From: Phycisphaerales bacterium
GTDB taxonomy: Bacteria; Planctomycetota; Phycisphaerae; Phycisphaerales; UBA1924
Assembly: GCA_029260295.1 (NCBI GenBank)
Contig: JAJDDN010000006.1
Location: 1-64,000, forward strand
Length of the DNA stretch: 64,000 bases
Reading direction: 5' to 3'
Part shown: positions 18,633 through 28,584 of the stretch, piece after piece
How the letters are laid out: every line of letters starts with the position of its first letter
Numbering within the stretch: position 1 is the first letter of the stretch
Program-made: the position numbers and the translations under genes
Notes under the pieces: generated by a model
Database searches by the model: none
Told to the model about the DNA's origin: nothing
Seen by the model: the letters and a program-made list of their open reading frames with translations, nothing else

Positions 18633-20900
18633 TTATGGGCATCCTGCTGAGAATACGGTAAGGAAGGTAGCGATGTCGAAGAAATCGAAGCTGCCATCAC
18701 CGGTGAAATCTGCGACAGGGTCGTTGTTGCTGAAGGCGGTGAGGAAAGTTACGATGTCGAAGAAGTCGAGTGCTCCGTCGCCGGTGAGGTCAGCCGGGCA
18801 CGCAACCGGGGTGAAGAAGACCGAAGTCGAAGATACGAAGCCGGTGATGTTGGTTGATCCAAGACCGAATCCAGGGCAGTCGTCGGCGAAGCTGATCGGC
18901 GATGCGACGAGGTTGATGTCCATCTCGTATATTTCGCCGGACTCGAGAACATCGGCGGGGATGGTGACCGAGTTGGTCGCTGGATCGAGCACGGCCTCGA
19001 ACGGCTTTGTGTCGGTCCCGGTGTTGAATATTTCGAAGAACACATGGGTGACATTGGGGCTTGGGAGTGCCCAGTGGATTGTGATTGGTTGGGTTGGGTC
19101 CATGCCGTTGAGATCGGAGAACGAGGTTCCGATGAGGTAGGGAACATCCGGGTAATCATCGGCACCGAATGTGACGACCTGATCGCGAGTGCCCAATGCG
19201 CCGTCTTGGATGTGGATGGTGTAGGACATGGAGCTGGGGAAGCTGGCGTCGAGGCCTTCTTTGGATCCGAATTCTACATTTGTTTGGTCCAGTTCCCAGA
19301 TGCCTGGCTCGTCTTCGAGGAAGGGGATGGTGGTGATGCCGTTGGTTACATGCCCTGATGCAAAACCGCCGTCGAATGTATCGAGGAATCCGTCGAAGCG
19401 GTAGAGCAATGGCAAGGTTGGCTGTGTGTTGTCGGCGGACTGGGTGTAGATGATTTCTTTGATGACGGCTGATTCTTCAACATCGGTGCAGCCGAGGGCG
19501 GCGGTTGTGATGTCGGCGAAGGTGATTGATTCGTACCCGTTGAGGCCTTGGGCCTGGATGCCGAATCCGGGGAATGGGCTTCCGGTGAAGGCGTTGCCGT
19601 TGACGAATCCGATCTCGAAGTGGTATTGGGTATCCGGGGACATGGTGTTGGCCGGGATCAGGAAGTCGCCTTGGCCCGAGGGAAAGAACATGTCGAGAAC
19701 GCAAGAATCGTTGTTGGGGTCGTAGATGGCGAAGATGACAAAGTCTGTGAGGGGGCCTGGGTTGACCCAATCGACAAGGAGGGGTTGGGCGGTATCGATA
19801 TTCTGGATGTCGTTAAAGCTTGCTGGGGTGAAGGCCGGGGGAGCGGGATAGATTTCAGTGCCTGTGGGGAAGCTTTGAGACGAGTTTCCCAGAGCACCAC
19901 CTGAGATTGCAAAGGTGTAACTGATGGCTCCCGGATATGCGGCGTCGAGGGATGCTTGGTCTGGGTACCCGATGAAGATCCCCCACTCTCCTGGGAAGTC
20001 TTCGGTCATCGGGTTGCTGTTGACCGTTGCGGAGGTGGCGTCGCCGGGGGCCATGTTGATTGTGGTATCGACGACATACTCGAATGGTGTTGTTGGTGGT
20101 GATTGGGAGGTTTGCTCATAGTCGCGGGCTTTGGTGAACCAGAAGTCAACAACACCGGAGTTTCCGAGGGTATCGGTGGTGAACTCTGCGATGGTGACCG
20201 ATGCGTACCCGGCGAGGCCGTTGGAGGAGGCACCGAATCCGGGGTTTGGCTGGCCTTGGGTTTGAACCGCGTTTGCGAACACGATTTCTATTTCATACAG
20301 TTCGTTTGGATTGAGCGTATTTGCAGGGACGACGAAACTGGTTTGTGATACGGGGAGATCGACATCAACGATGTAGTCGTCAGTTGTAGGTGAGTAGATC
20401 GCAAAGGCCATGTAGTTGGTGTTTGAATCGGCGGCGGACCATTCGACGATGAGGGGCTGGGTGGTGTCTGCGTTCTGGGCGGCGTTGTAGCTTGCTGGGG
20501 TGAGTGTGGGGGGCGCAGGGTAGATGGCCGGGAGTGTGAGATTAAGTGTTTCGTCGCGGGAACCGAGGGTGCCGCCTTGGAGATGGAGGTTGTATGCAGT
20601 CATTGGGTAGGCGGCGTCGAGGGCCCCTTGGGAAGCGAAGGAGACTTCAAGATCCCACTCGCCCGGGTACTCTTCGATGAGGGGCTGGCCGTTGACGGTC
20701 ATCATGGTTGCGTCGCCGGCTTCCATTTCGCCGAAGGAGTTGAAGTTGTAGGTATGGGGAGCGATCGGTGGAGTAATCGAATTCTGAGCATAGAGACGGA
20801 TTTTGGCGACATCGTAATCGAAGACATCAGCGGCGGCGTGGGAAATGCCCATCGCTAGGATTCCTGCAACACATGCGGCGACTTGATTGAATCGGGTCAT
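18633..20900 (-). CDS. Exported protein with three about 190-residue repeats and dockerin-like tail
   Basis: 755 residues from the ATG at 20900, which has AGGAG seven bases upstream. A signal peptide (CVAGILAMGISHAAA) is followed by three related domains of about 190-210 residues. Each shows a PGEW block (EEYPGEWDLEV, EDFPGEWGIFI, EDEPGIWELDQ), then LDAAYP or LDASFP, GGTLGSRDE-like turns, an AQNADTTQPLIVEW-type block, and a P.PGFG segment near its end. The second half of each domain looks like a fibronectin-type beta sandwich. The tail is CPADLTGDGALDFFD ... DFTGDGSFDFFD ... SAGCP. Function unknown; it may be an adhesive or structural surface protein. Confidence 0.8.
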   Translation of the reverse strand: MTRFNQVAACVAGILAMGISHAAADVFDYDVAKIRLYAQNSITPPIAPHTYNFNSFGEMEAGDATMMTVNGQPLIEEYPGEWDLEVSFASQGALDAAYPMTAYNLHLQGGTLGSRDETLNLTLPAIYPAPPTLTPASYNAAQNADTTQPLIVEWSAADSNTNYMAFAIYSPTTDDYIVDVDLPVSQTSFVVPANTLNPNELYEIEIVFANAVQTQGQPNPGFGASSNGLAGYASVTIAEFTTDTLGNSGVVDFWFTKARDYEQTSQSPPTTPFEYVVDTTINMAPGDATSATVNSNPMTEDFPGEWGIFIGYPDQASLDAAYPGAISYTFAISGGALGNSSQSFPTGTEIYPAPPAFTPASFNDIQNIDTAQPLLVDWVNPGPLTDFVIFAIYDPNNDSCVLDMFFPSGQGDFLIPANTMSPDTQYHFEIGFVNGNAFTGSPFPGFGIQAQGLNGYESITFADITTAALGCTDVEESAVIKEIIYTQSADNTQPTLPLLYRFDGFLDTFDGGFASGHVTNGITTIPFLEDEPGIWELDQTNVEFGSKEGLDASFPSSMSYTIHIQDGALGTRDQVVTFGADDYPDVPYLIGTSFSDLNGMDPTQPITIHWALPSPNVTHVFFEIFNTGTDTKPFEAVLDPATNSVTIPADVLESGEIYEMDINLVASPISFADDCPGFGLGSTNITGFVSSTSVFFTPVACPADLTGDGALDFFDIVTFLTAFSNNDPVADFTGDGSFDFFDIATFLTVFSAGCP

Positions 20901-21339
20901 CTTTTGGCTCCTGAGCGATTGATGAGGTGGTTGGATCAATAGTAGAGAATTGGCGACCTCAATAAAGACAATTCGTCTGGAAATGCCCAGAATACCTCAG
21001 AAACCATTGGGTAAGGGGGTCCGTTAACCGGTGATTACACTGGATCTTGGGATGCGACCGGCCTCATTGGGATCGATCTGATCCGGGATCGCTTGGACTC
21101 CGGCCGCGGTGTTCTTGTTGCCCAGTTCTCTCTGATACATACCGGGTTCTTCTGCGGCAGGAACATGTCGGGCATCGGTGCGCCAACGAATCAAATCCAA
21201 CTTGTGCTCAACAGGAAAGCAAGTGGAATCTGCTAAACAACTGGCACTTGTTCTTTTTGGTGTCAGTGTTTAGTTGCGATCTGTGTTCTCGGTCGTGATT
21301 GGTTGATTCGTAAAACGCACACTTGAAGAAAGGAACCAC
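20901..21339. other. Divergent intergenic region with a start-less open frame
   Basis: 439 bases separate the minus-strand three-domain gene from the plus-strand PEP-CTERM gene and should hold both promoters. A plus-strand frame is open from 21015 to the stop at 21236 (73 codons) with no start codon near its beginning. Its residue make-up looks coding-like (GDYTGSWDATGLIG, VAQFSLIHTGFFCG), but I recognise no family. It may be the remnant of a lost gene or chance. Confidence 0.3.
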
Positions 21340-21945
21340 ATGCTTTACCAAAGAAACAACTCACGACACCACCGTTCGATTACTGGAACTGTCGGCATCG
21401 GTTCTTTGGTCATCGCTTTGGGATCGGGGCCTGCGATGGGGGATCTTGTGTATGAGCTTGAGGCTCTCGAAGGCGAGTTTGCGGGATCGCATATTTCAGG
21501 GTTTGTTACGCTGTCAGATGCGATGGCGGGGACGAGCGTTTGGAACCTGGCCCAGGCGATCAGCTTTGACTTTGCATCTGATTATGGGCCTGGGTACAGC
21601 TGGGACATGAGTGATCTGATTGTGTCCAACGATGTCGCGTTCTTGGGCGTGATCGGTGATGCGGTGCTCCGGCCTACTGCTGTCGGGGGGCATCCTGGGT
21701 ATGGACCCGACTGGAGGATGGACACGGAGCCGCACACCATGCCCGGGAGCATTGCCCTTGGTCTTGGGGCGGACAACGGATCGCCTATCTGGAACCTCGT
21801 TGAGCTTGGCGGCGACGGGAACCTTGATTACCGTACAGCGATGAGCCCCGCGGGCGCACCGCAATGGCAACTGACTCTTGTTCCATCGCCTGCAACGGGC
21901 TGCTTGCTGTTGCTTGGATTTGCCGGGATGAAACGGCGGCGTTAA
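21340..21945 (+). CDS. PEP-CTERM-type exported protein
   Basis: 201 residues, with AAAGGA before the ATG. An N-terminal signal (GTVGIGSLVIALGSGPAMG) precedes a beta-rich domain of about 150 residues (GDLVYELEALEGEF, DFASDYGPGYSWD, SDLIVSNDVAFLG). The end is a PEP-CTERM-like sorting tag: VPSPATG, a hydrophobic stretch CLLLLGFAGM and a final KRRR. Such tags are cut and anchored by exosortase (EpsH/XrtA type). No exosortase is in the window. The gene is the only plus-strand member inside the dockerin-tagged array, and its stop overlaps the stop of the convergent neighbour by four bases (TTAA). Confidence 0.75.
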   Translation: MLYQRNNSRHHRSITGTVGIGSLVIALGSGPAMGDLVYELEALEGEFAGSHISGFVTLSDAMAGTSVWNLAQAISFDFASDYGPGYSWDMSDLIVSNDVAFLGVIGDAVLRPTAVGGHPGYGPDWRMDTEPHTMPGSIALGLGADNGSPIWNLVELGGDGNLDYRTAMSPAGAPQWQLTLVPSPATGCLLLLGFAGMKRRR

Positions 21946-23735
21946 GGACAGCCCGCTGAAAAAGCGGTCAGGAATGCGCTGATGTCGAAGAAATCAAATA
22001 TCCCGTCGCCTGTAAAATCGGCGGCGGGAATTCCTGCTGAAAATGCGGTGAGAAATCCGCTAATGTCGAAGAAATCGAGGATGCCATCGGCGGTGAGGTC
22101 GGCGGGGCATAGGGGGGCGTTGATCGTTGCGGTGGACTGGAGTTGGATGGGATCTCCCCCGCCCGAATGGATCATCGAGAGGCGGGTTGTGTGCTGGCCT
22201 GGGAGAACCGCGGCGGTGTCCCACTGGGCGAGGGCCCCGTTGTTGACTGGCGTGGGCACCGGGCCATCGATCATGATCCAGTCTGGGTCATCTAGGAACT
22301 CTACATCAAAGGACACAAACTCGAAGAAAGATTGGGGCCCGGTGATCATGCGGGCTGATCCGGAGACGGGGACGATGTCGCCGCGGGTAGCAGTGAGGGG
22401 ATTGAGAGCGGCGATAAAGATCGCAGCAGAATCGTGGGCACGGGGATCTCCTGTGGTTGTGGAGTTGTAGAACGCGGAGATCGAATCGCCGGTGGCGTCG
22501 ATGACGGGGCTCATGAATGAGGAGCTTGCGCCAACAAAAAGCGAGTTGTCTTCGATGGTGATCTGGGTCAGGCAGAGCGACTGGAGGAAGAATAGTTGTC
22601 CTTGCCCGTTTGTGTGCATGTGTCCGCCTGAGCCATCGCAGATCGATTGCTCGACGGTGACCACGGCGAGGTCGTCTGAGAAGACTTCGCCGAAGATGGT
22701 GTTGCGCATAGTCAGAATCGTCTGGCCCCAGGCGTAATAGTTCCAAGTCTGAACGGTTGAGTTGACAAACCGTTGCTGTACTCCGCCCCAGATGAATGTT
22801 GAATCGGCGATATGCATCCCGTTTGCTACGCCGGAGATTTCGAAGCTGTCGTTGCTTTCGAAGATGTTTCCAACGACCCGGAGTTCTGAGTCGCGGATGG
22901 TGGCGTCTGAGCCGTCGCGGGCCATGATCGCCCACATTGATTGGGTGCATTCTTCGATCCGTGTGGTGTAGGGGATCCCCGACGCCCAGGATGATTTGGA
23001 GTTGAGCTCGAAGATCGCGACATCGCCAGGGCTGGGGAGGGTTGTGTCGACGATCGAGCCGTCGGGTAGGGTTAGCCAGAAGAGTACTGTCTCACACCTA
23101 TACAGCAAGAGCGATGAAGTCCCGATCTGCAGAAACTCTCCGGCGTTTGTGATATTGGATAGTTCCACATCCCCGCCATCGAACAGTGCCCATGTCGCGA
23201 AGCCGTTGACAACCTCGACATCGAACCAGACGGCTTTTGCACCGATTGCCATGGAGAAAGAATGCCCTCCTCCATCGATCACGGTCCCGTGGAGTTCTAT
23301 TGAAGACTGCTCCCAGACGAGTATTTCAGATTCGTAGCTGTAAGTCTGTAGAAACTCAAGACGGCCGGCGTTTCCTACCAGTTGACCGTCACCTACAAGA
23401 TGGATATCGCCATTAATTCTGAGCGTCCCGGTTGGGGCGATTTCAACTCGTCCGTCTCCGATGATCTGAAGATCGCCTTGGATGACCTCGAGCCCTGAGA
23501 CGACGAGGACTTCGCCCGGGGTATCTCCTACGACCATTCCTACCGCTGCGTTGCCGAGCTGGGGGTCATTTGGCTTGGCGATGTTGTATTGGTTCGGGGT
23601 GTTCAAGATCCTACGGAAATCTGGGGAGACGACCGATCGATTCTCGGGTGGGGCGACCTCGATGGCCGCGATGACCGTGGCATTAGTCAAGAGGAGCTGA
23701 GATGCACAAACAAGGTATGGAATCACATTCTTCAT
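21942..23735 (-). CDS. Exported beta-helix-like protein with dockerin-like tail
   Basis: 597 residues. A signal peptide (VCASQLLLTNATVIAA) is followed by about 420 residues of short beta strands with regular hydrophobic spacing (GDLQIIGDGRVEIAPTG, LRINGDIHLVGDGQLVG, VELSNITNAGEFLQIG). This pattern suggests a right-handed parallel beta helix as in polysaccharide-binding or pectate-lyase-like proteins. A beta-sandwich-like segment follows (LTATRGDIVPVSGSARM). The tail is CPADLTADGILDFFD ... DFTGDGIFDFFD ... SAGCP; its first loop has Ala in place of Gly. No catalytic residues are evident. The nearest GGAG is 16 bases before the ATG, so the start is less certain. Confidence 0.78.
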   Translation of the reverse strand: MKNVIPYLVCASQLLLTNATVIAAIEVAPPENRSVVSPDFRRILNTPNQYNIAKPNDPQLGNAAVGMVVGDTPGEVLVVSGLEVIQGDLQIIGDGRVEIAPTGTLRINGDIHLVGDGQLVGNAGRLEFLQTYSYESEILVWEQSSIELHGTVIDGGGHSFSMAIGAKAVWFDVEVVNGFATWALFDGGDVELSNITNAGEFLQIGTSSLLLYRCETVLFWLTLPDGSIVDTTLPSPGDVAIFELNSKSSWASGIPYTTRIEECTQSMWAIMARDGSDATIRDSELRVVGNIFESNDSFEISGVANGMHIADSTFIWGGVQQRFVNSTVQTWNYYAWGQTILTMRNTIFGEVFSDDLAVVTVEQSICDGSGGHMHTNGQGQLFFLQSLCLTQITIEDNSLFVGASSSFMSPVIDATGDSISAFYNSTTTGDPRAHDSAAIFIAALNPLTATRGDIVPVSGSARMITGPQSFFEFVSFDVEFLDDPDWIMIDGPVPTPVNNGALAQWDTAAVLPGQHTTRLSMIHSGGGDPIQLQSTATINAPLCPADLTADGILDFFDISGFLTAFSAGIPAADFTGDGIFDFFDISAFLTAFSAGCP

Positions 23736-23799
23736 ATGAATCTATTGGGATACTCCGAGTTTGTTTTTACCCACGGACTAAAGAACCGTTTTTGGAAAG

Positions 23800-25209
23800 T
23801 TATGGGCACCCGTTGGAGAAGAGTGTCAGGAACGCGCTGATGTCGAAGAAGTCAAGCACGCCGTCAGTGGTGAAATCGGCGAGGAGATCTCCATCACCAA
23901 AGGCGGTGAGGAAAGCGGAGATGTCGAAGAAATCGAGGGTTCCGTCGCCGGTGAGGTCGGCGGGGCATTGGGCTGCGCAGTTGAGTTCGATGAGGTATGC
24001 AGATCCGGCGTCTGGCCCCCACCAGAAGTCATCGTTGCCGTCGGCGCCGATGATGGCGAAATCGTCTGATACAGCAACCGAGTAGCCATAGAAATCCCCG
24101 CCTTCTTGGTCGGAGGCGGTGAGCTTATTGTCAAGTGTCCAATCGCCTGCGGATCGCGAGTATGCGTAGGCCGCGCCGGCGTTGAAGAGCCCCGAGGCGT
24201 CCCGCTCGCCCCACGCTCCAACGATCGCGCGGCCGTTGTGGATGGCGACATCCTGGCCGAAGAACTTGGAGTTGGTTGGATCAAAGGCGTTGAGTTTGGT
24301 GTGCTGAGACCACCCGGCACTGTGCTCGAAGATGTAGGCAGAGCCCGAGCGGTTGGCAGAATCATCGTCGTAGCGGGCGCCGATGATTAGGGCGTTGCCG
24401 CTGATGTCGAGGCGTTCGCCGAACTGGTCGTCGGTTGCGCCATCGCTGGCGGTGAGCTTGGCGGTCTGGCTCCATGCGCTTCCATCAAACTCGAAGATGT
24501 AGGCCGAGCCGGAGGTTGAGCCGTTGTCGTCGTCGCCGTCGGCCCCGACCAGGACGCGGTTGCCGGAAACAGCGACATCGATCCCGAAGTGGTCGAACTC
24601 GGCGATGTCATCTGAGACAAGCTGGGTATCGAATGTCCATGCCCCGTCAATGAACCGGTATACATACGCGGCCCCGGAGTTCGAACCCATTGAATCGGTC
24701 AGCGAAGCACTCAGGACGATGATGCCGTTGTCGATGTCTACAGCGGATGCGAAGTTGTCGCCGGCGGCGAGCATCGGGGGGACGAGCTTGGCGGTCTGGG
24801 TCCATGTGCCTTTGATCTTTGTAAAGACATAGGCGGCTCCCGCGCCCGAGCCTGCGTCGTCATCTCCTGGGGTTCCGATGACGATGGTGTTGTTGTGGAT
24901 CGCGACACTGTCGCCGAAGCCGTCGGAAGTTCCAAGTCCGATGGCAGCGAGTTTTTGTGTTTCGTTCCAGCCTGAGCCATTGAAGGTGAGCACATAGACC
25001 GACCCGGAATCAGAGGCCCCGGCACTGTCATGCAGGGAGCCAACTACTGCGGTGGTTGAATCGATCGCGACGGCCCACCCGTAGCCATCGAAGGCCTCGC
25101 CGTCGTCTGCGACCATCATCGAGACCTGGCTGGGGGAGCAGGGCTGGGCGTGGGCAACCGATCCTGACAGAGCGATGAGTGCGGCCGGGAGGTACAAACG
25201 GGTATTCAT
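23800..25209 (-). CDS. Exported 7-repeat FG-GAP beta-propeller protein with dockerin-like tail
   Basis: 469 residues. The signal peptide ends in GSVAHAQ. Seven repeats of about 55 residues (FG..VAI.N...VGA..DD...SGSAYIFE..G.W.QT.KL.A.DG) match one seven-bladed propeller, half the number in the gene at 14292-16724 and clearly the same repeat family. The tail is CPADLTGDGTLDFFD ... DFTTDGVLDFFD ... SNGCP. The acidic loops suggest calcium binding. It is 64 bases from its upstream neighbour in the array. Confidence 0.85.
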   Translation of the reverse strand: MNTRLYLPAALIALSGSVAHAQPCSPSQVSMMVADDGEAFDGYGWAVAIDSTTAVVGSLHDSAGASDSGSVYVLTFNGSGWNETQKLAAIGLGTSDGFGDSVAIHNNTIVIGTPGDDDAGSGAGAAYVFTKIKGTWTQTAKLVPPMLAAGDNFASAVDIDNGIIVLSASLTDSMGSNSGAAYVYRFIDGAWTFDTQLVSDDIAEFDHFGIDVAVSGNRVLVGADGDDDNGSTSGSAYIFEFDGSAWSQTAKLTASDGATDDQFGERLDISGNALIIGARYDDDSANRSGSAYIFEHSAGWSQHTKLNAFDPTNSKFFGQDVAIHNGRAIVGAWGERDASGLFNAGAAYAYSRSAGDWTLDNKLTASDQEGGDFYGYSVAVSDDFAIIGADGNDDFWWGPDAGSAYLIELNCAAQCPADLTGDGTLDFFDISAFLTAFGDGDLLADFTTDGVLDFFDISAFLTLFSNGCP

Positions 25210-25273
25210 GCTGGGTATCTCTGGATGGGGTGCTGTGCAGGTGGAACGAATTTGCCGAGGGGTATGGTATCAG

Positions 25274-25310
25274 AAAGAACCGCACAATCCAAGGGGAATT
25301 GTGCGGTTCT
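25274..25310 (-). terminator. Hairpin after the VCBS-repeat gene
   Basis: A 13-bp perfect stem (AGAACCGCACAAT and its complement) with a loop of about nine bases lies 40 bases after the stop at 25349. The following T tract on the minus strand is short (TTTCT), so termination may be partial. Confidence 0.6.
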
Positions 25311-25348
25311 GTGGGATCAATTCGTGATATTTTGAGTGTTCTACAAGG

Positions 25349-26677
25349 TTATGGGCACCCTGCGGAGAATGCGGTGAGGAATGTGCTGATGTCGAAGAAA
25401 TCGAAGCTGCCATCGCCGGTGAAGTCTGCGACGGGGTCCTGATTCCCGAAGGCGGTGAGGAAGGCGGAGATGTCGAAAAAATCGAGGGTGCCGTCGCCGG
25501 TGAGATCTGCGGGGCAATCCTGCGGCGCACACTGGTTGACTACAACCTGCATTTCACCATAAAACACATTGGCAATCACAAGATCAATGTCTGAATCACC
25601 ATCAATGTCAGCAAGGCTTTCGCCACCCGGGAAGAAGTCAAGAATGACTTGCTCTTGGAACTGGAGCGCACCGGATCCGTCATTTGTTAATACAACAATT
25701 CGCCCTTCATTGCTTCCCTGGGTTGCCATGGCATCTATATGCCCATCCCCATCAATATCTTGAGTCAAAACATTGAAGAAAGTGCCGGCGCTCTGAGCGA
25801 ATGGGAGGATCGCCTGATAGGTTGCATCCCCGTTTCCTAGAAAGACCCCAATACTCTCTGGGGGAACATTGTTCGTTCGCCCAGCATTTGCGACAACGAT
25901 ATCTAGAACTCCATCGGAGTTCATATCTGCAACGCTCGCATCCTTTGGCCAGTGACTCCCCGAGCCCGCTACAAGTAGTGGAAAGTTAAATGTTCCGTTT
26001 CCGTTGTTGAGCATAACTCCAACCCCATTGGACCCATCCCGGACGACAACTAGGTCAAGATCGCCATCGTTGTCCGCATCGCCAATATCTAAACTCCGAG
26101 GCGTTTGCCCTGATCCATATACAACAACCGGAGCAAAGACTGCGGGGCCGCTGTTGATGTAGACACCTACATTCCCCGAGGAAGAGTTGGCAACAGCGAT
26201 ATCTAAATCTCCATCGGAATCGAGATCGCCAATGACTATATGACTCGGGTTCTGCCATGTGCTGTATACAACACGGTCTGCGAATGATCCGTCGCCGTTA
26301 TTAAGCATGACCGACAGGCCATCTTCGTCCCCAAGGCCAGTCGAGTGCCGGAATGGTGCCGCAATATCTAAATCGCCATCGTCATCAAGATCACCGAGTG
26401 CGAGATCCCGTACTCCCTTTCCAATGAAGAATCTCAGAGGAGACGCAAAGCTTCCGTCTCCATTGTTCAAGAAGACATCTAGCGATTCATCTGAGGAACC
26501 ATCAAAGTACACCAGGAGATCCATATCCCCGTCGGAATCTACATCACTTAGACAGCTATTCACGGGGAGTGGCCCGGTCAGAAGAGGCGTTGCCGAGACA
26601 GTCCAATCGGCACAAGATTGCGCTGCAGCGTTGTGCGAGAGAATGACACACGCGAATAACTGAACTCGTCTATACAT
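25349..26677 (-). CDS. Exported VCBS/FG-GAP 7-repeat protein with dockerin-like tail
   Basis: 442 residues from the ATG at 26677, which has AAGGGG upstream; a frame seven codons longer is less likely. The signal peptide ends near SHNAAAQ. Seven calcium-type loops of the form D.D.DGD.D recur about every 50 residues (DVDSDGDMDL, DLDDDGDLDI, DLDSDGDLDI, DADNDGDLDL, DMNSDGVLDI, DIDGDGHIDA, DIDGDSDIDL), each followed by GV.LNNG.G.F. This is the VCBS/FG-GAP pattern of integrin-like propellers. The tail is CPADLTGDGTLDFFD ... DFTGDGSFDFFD ... SAGCP. It is the rightmost member of the array. Confidence 0.85.
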   Translation of the reverse strand: MYRRVQLFACVILSHNAAAQSCADWTVSATPLLTGPLPVNSCLSDVDSDGDMDLLVYFDGSSDESLDVFLNNGDGSFASPLRFFIGKGVRDLALGDLDDDGDLDIAAPFRHSTGLGDEDGLSVMLNNGDGSFADRVVYSTWQNPSHIVIGDLDSDGDLDIAVANSSSGNVGVYINSGPAVFAPVVVYGSGQTPRSLDIGDADNDGDLDLVVVRDGSNGVGVMLNNGNGTFNFPLLVAGSGSHWPKDASVADMNSDGVLDIVVANAGRTNNVPPESIGVFLGNGDATYQAILPFAQSAGTFFNVLTQDIDGDGHIDAMATQGSNEGRIVVLTNDGSGALQFQEQVILDFFPGGESLADIDGDSDIDLVIANVFYGEMQVVVNQCAPQDCPADLTGDGTLDFFDISAFLTAFGNQDPVADFTGDGSFDFFDISTFLTAFSAGCP

Positions 26678-26760
26678 ATTTGGGTCACCCCTTGCCACTA
26701 GTTTCGAATATCTGAATTGATCTACGACTATAGAATATAATACATTTCCATGATGAGACC

Positions 26761-26790
26761 AAGAAAAAGCTCGCCAATTTGGCGAGCTTT
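26761..26790 (-). terminator. Rho-independent terminator of atpA
   Basis: On the minus strand AAAGCTCGCC pairs with GGCGAGCTTT across a five-base loop, followed by TTTTTCTT. It lies 30 bases after the atpA stop. Confidence 0.9.
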
Positions 26791-26819
26791 GAATGATTTG
26801 ATTCTTTGCTACGAACGCT

Positions 26820-28394
<1,575 letters not shown>

Positions 28395-28422
28395 GGGTGG
28401 CTCCCTGATCGCCCTGTGTGTC

Positions 28423-28450
28423 TTGATAACGGGCGGTTGTATCGTGTCAA
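28423..28450 (-). promoter_or_regulatory. sigma70-type promoter of atpA
   Basis: On the minus strand TTGACA (28445-28450) is followed after 16 bases by TATCAA (28423-28428). Transcription would begin near 28415 and leave a leader of about 20 bases before the GTG start at 28394. The consensus -35 and its position support both monocistronic atpA and the chosen start. Confidence 0.55.
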
Positions 28451-28584
28451 TATCGCGGAAGTAACTGATCACCAATCGCCGGCTCCGGTGCCGACAATGG
28501 GGTCCAAAGGGTAGGGCGAGTCAGGCCCGAAGTCATTGAATTGTGGAGGATTCGGTAGCCCGGAGCCGTCAATTCTTTTATGGA

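Larger units (their letters stand above)
14292..25516 (-). repeat. Six dispersed copies of a 168-bp dockerin-like tail-coding unit
   Basis: Near-identical DNA units encode the last 55 residues and stop of six genes, at 14292-14459, 16825-16992, 18633-18800, 21942-22109, 23800-23967 and 25349-25516. Within each unit the two calcium-loop halves are themselves an internal repeat. The bodies of the proteins differ much more than the tails, which points to tail duplication or gene conversion. Confidence 0.85.

Noticed and set aside
28395-28475. A 27-codon N-terminal extension of atpA
   Set aside because: The extension contains the TTGACA/TATCAA promoter, has no similarity to ATP synthase alpha, and the GTG at 28394 has a binding site.
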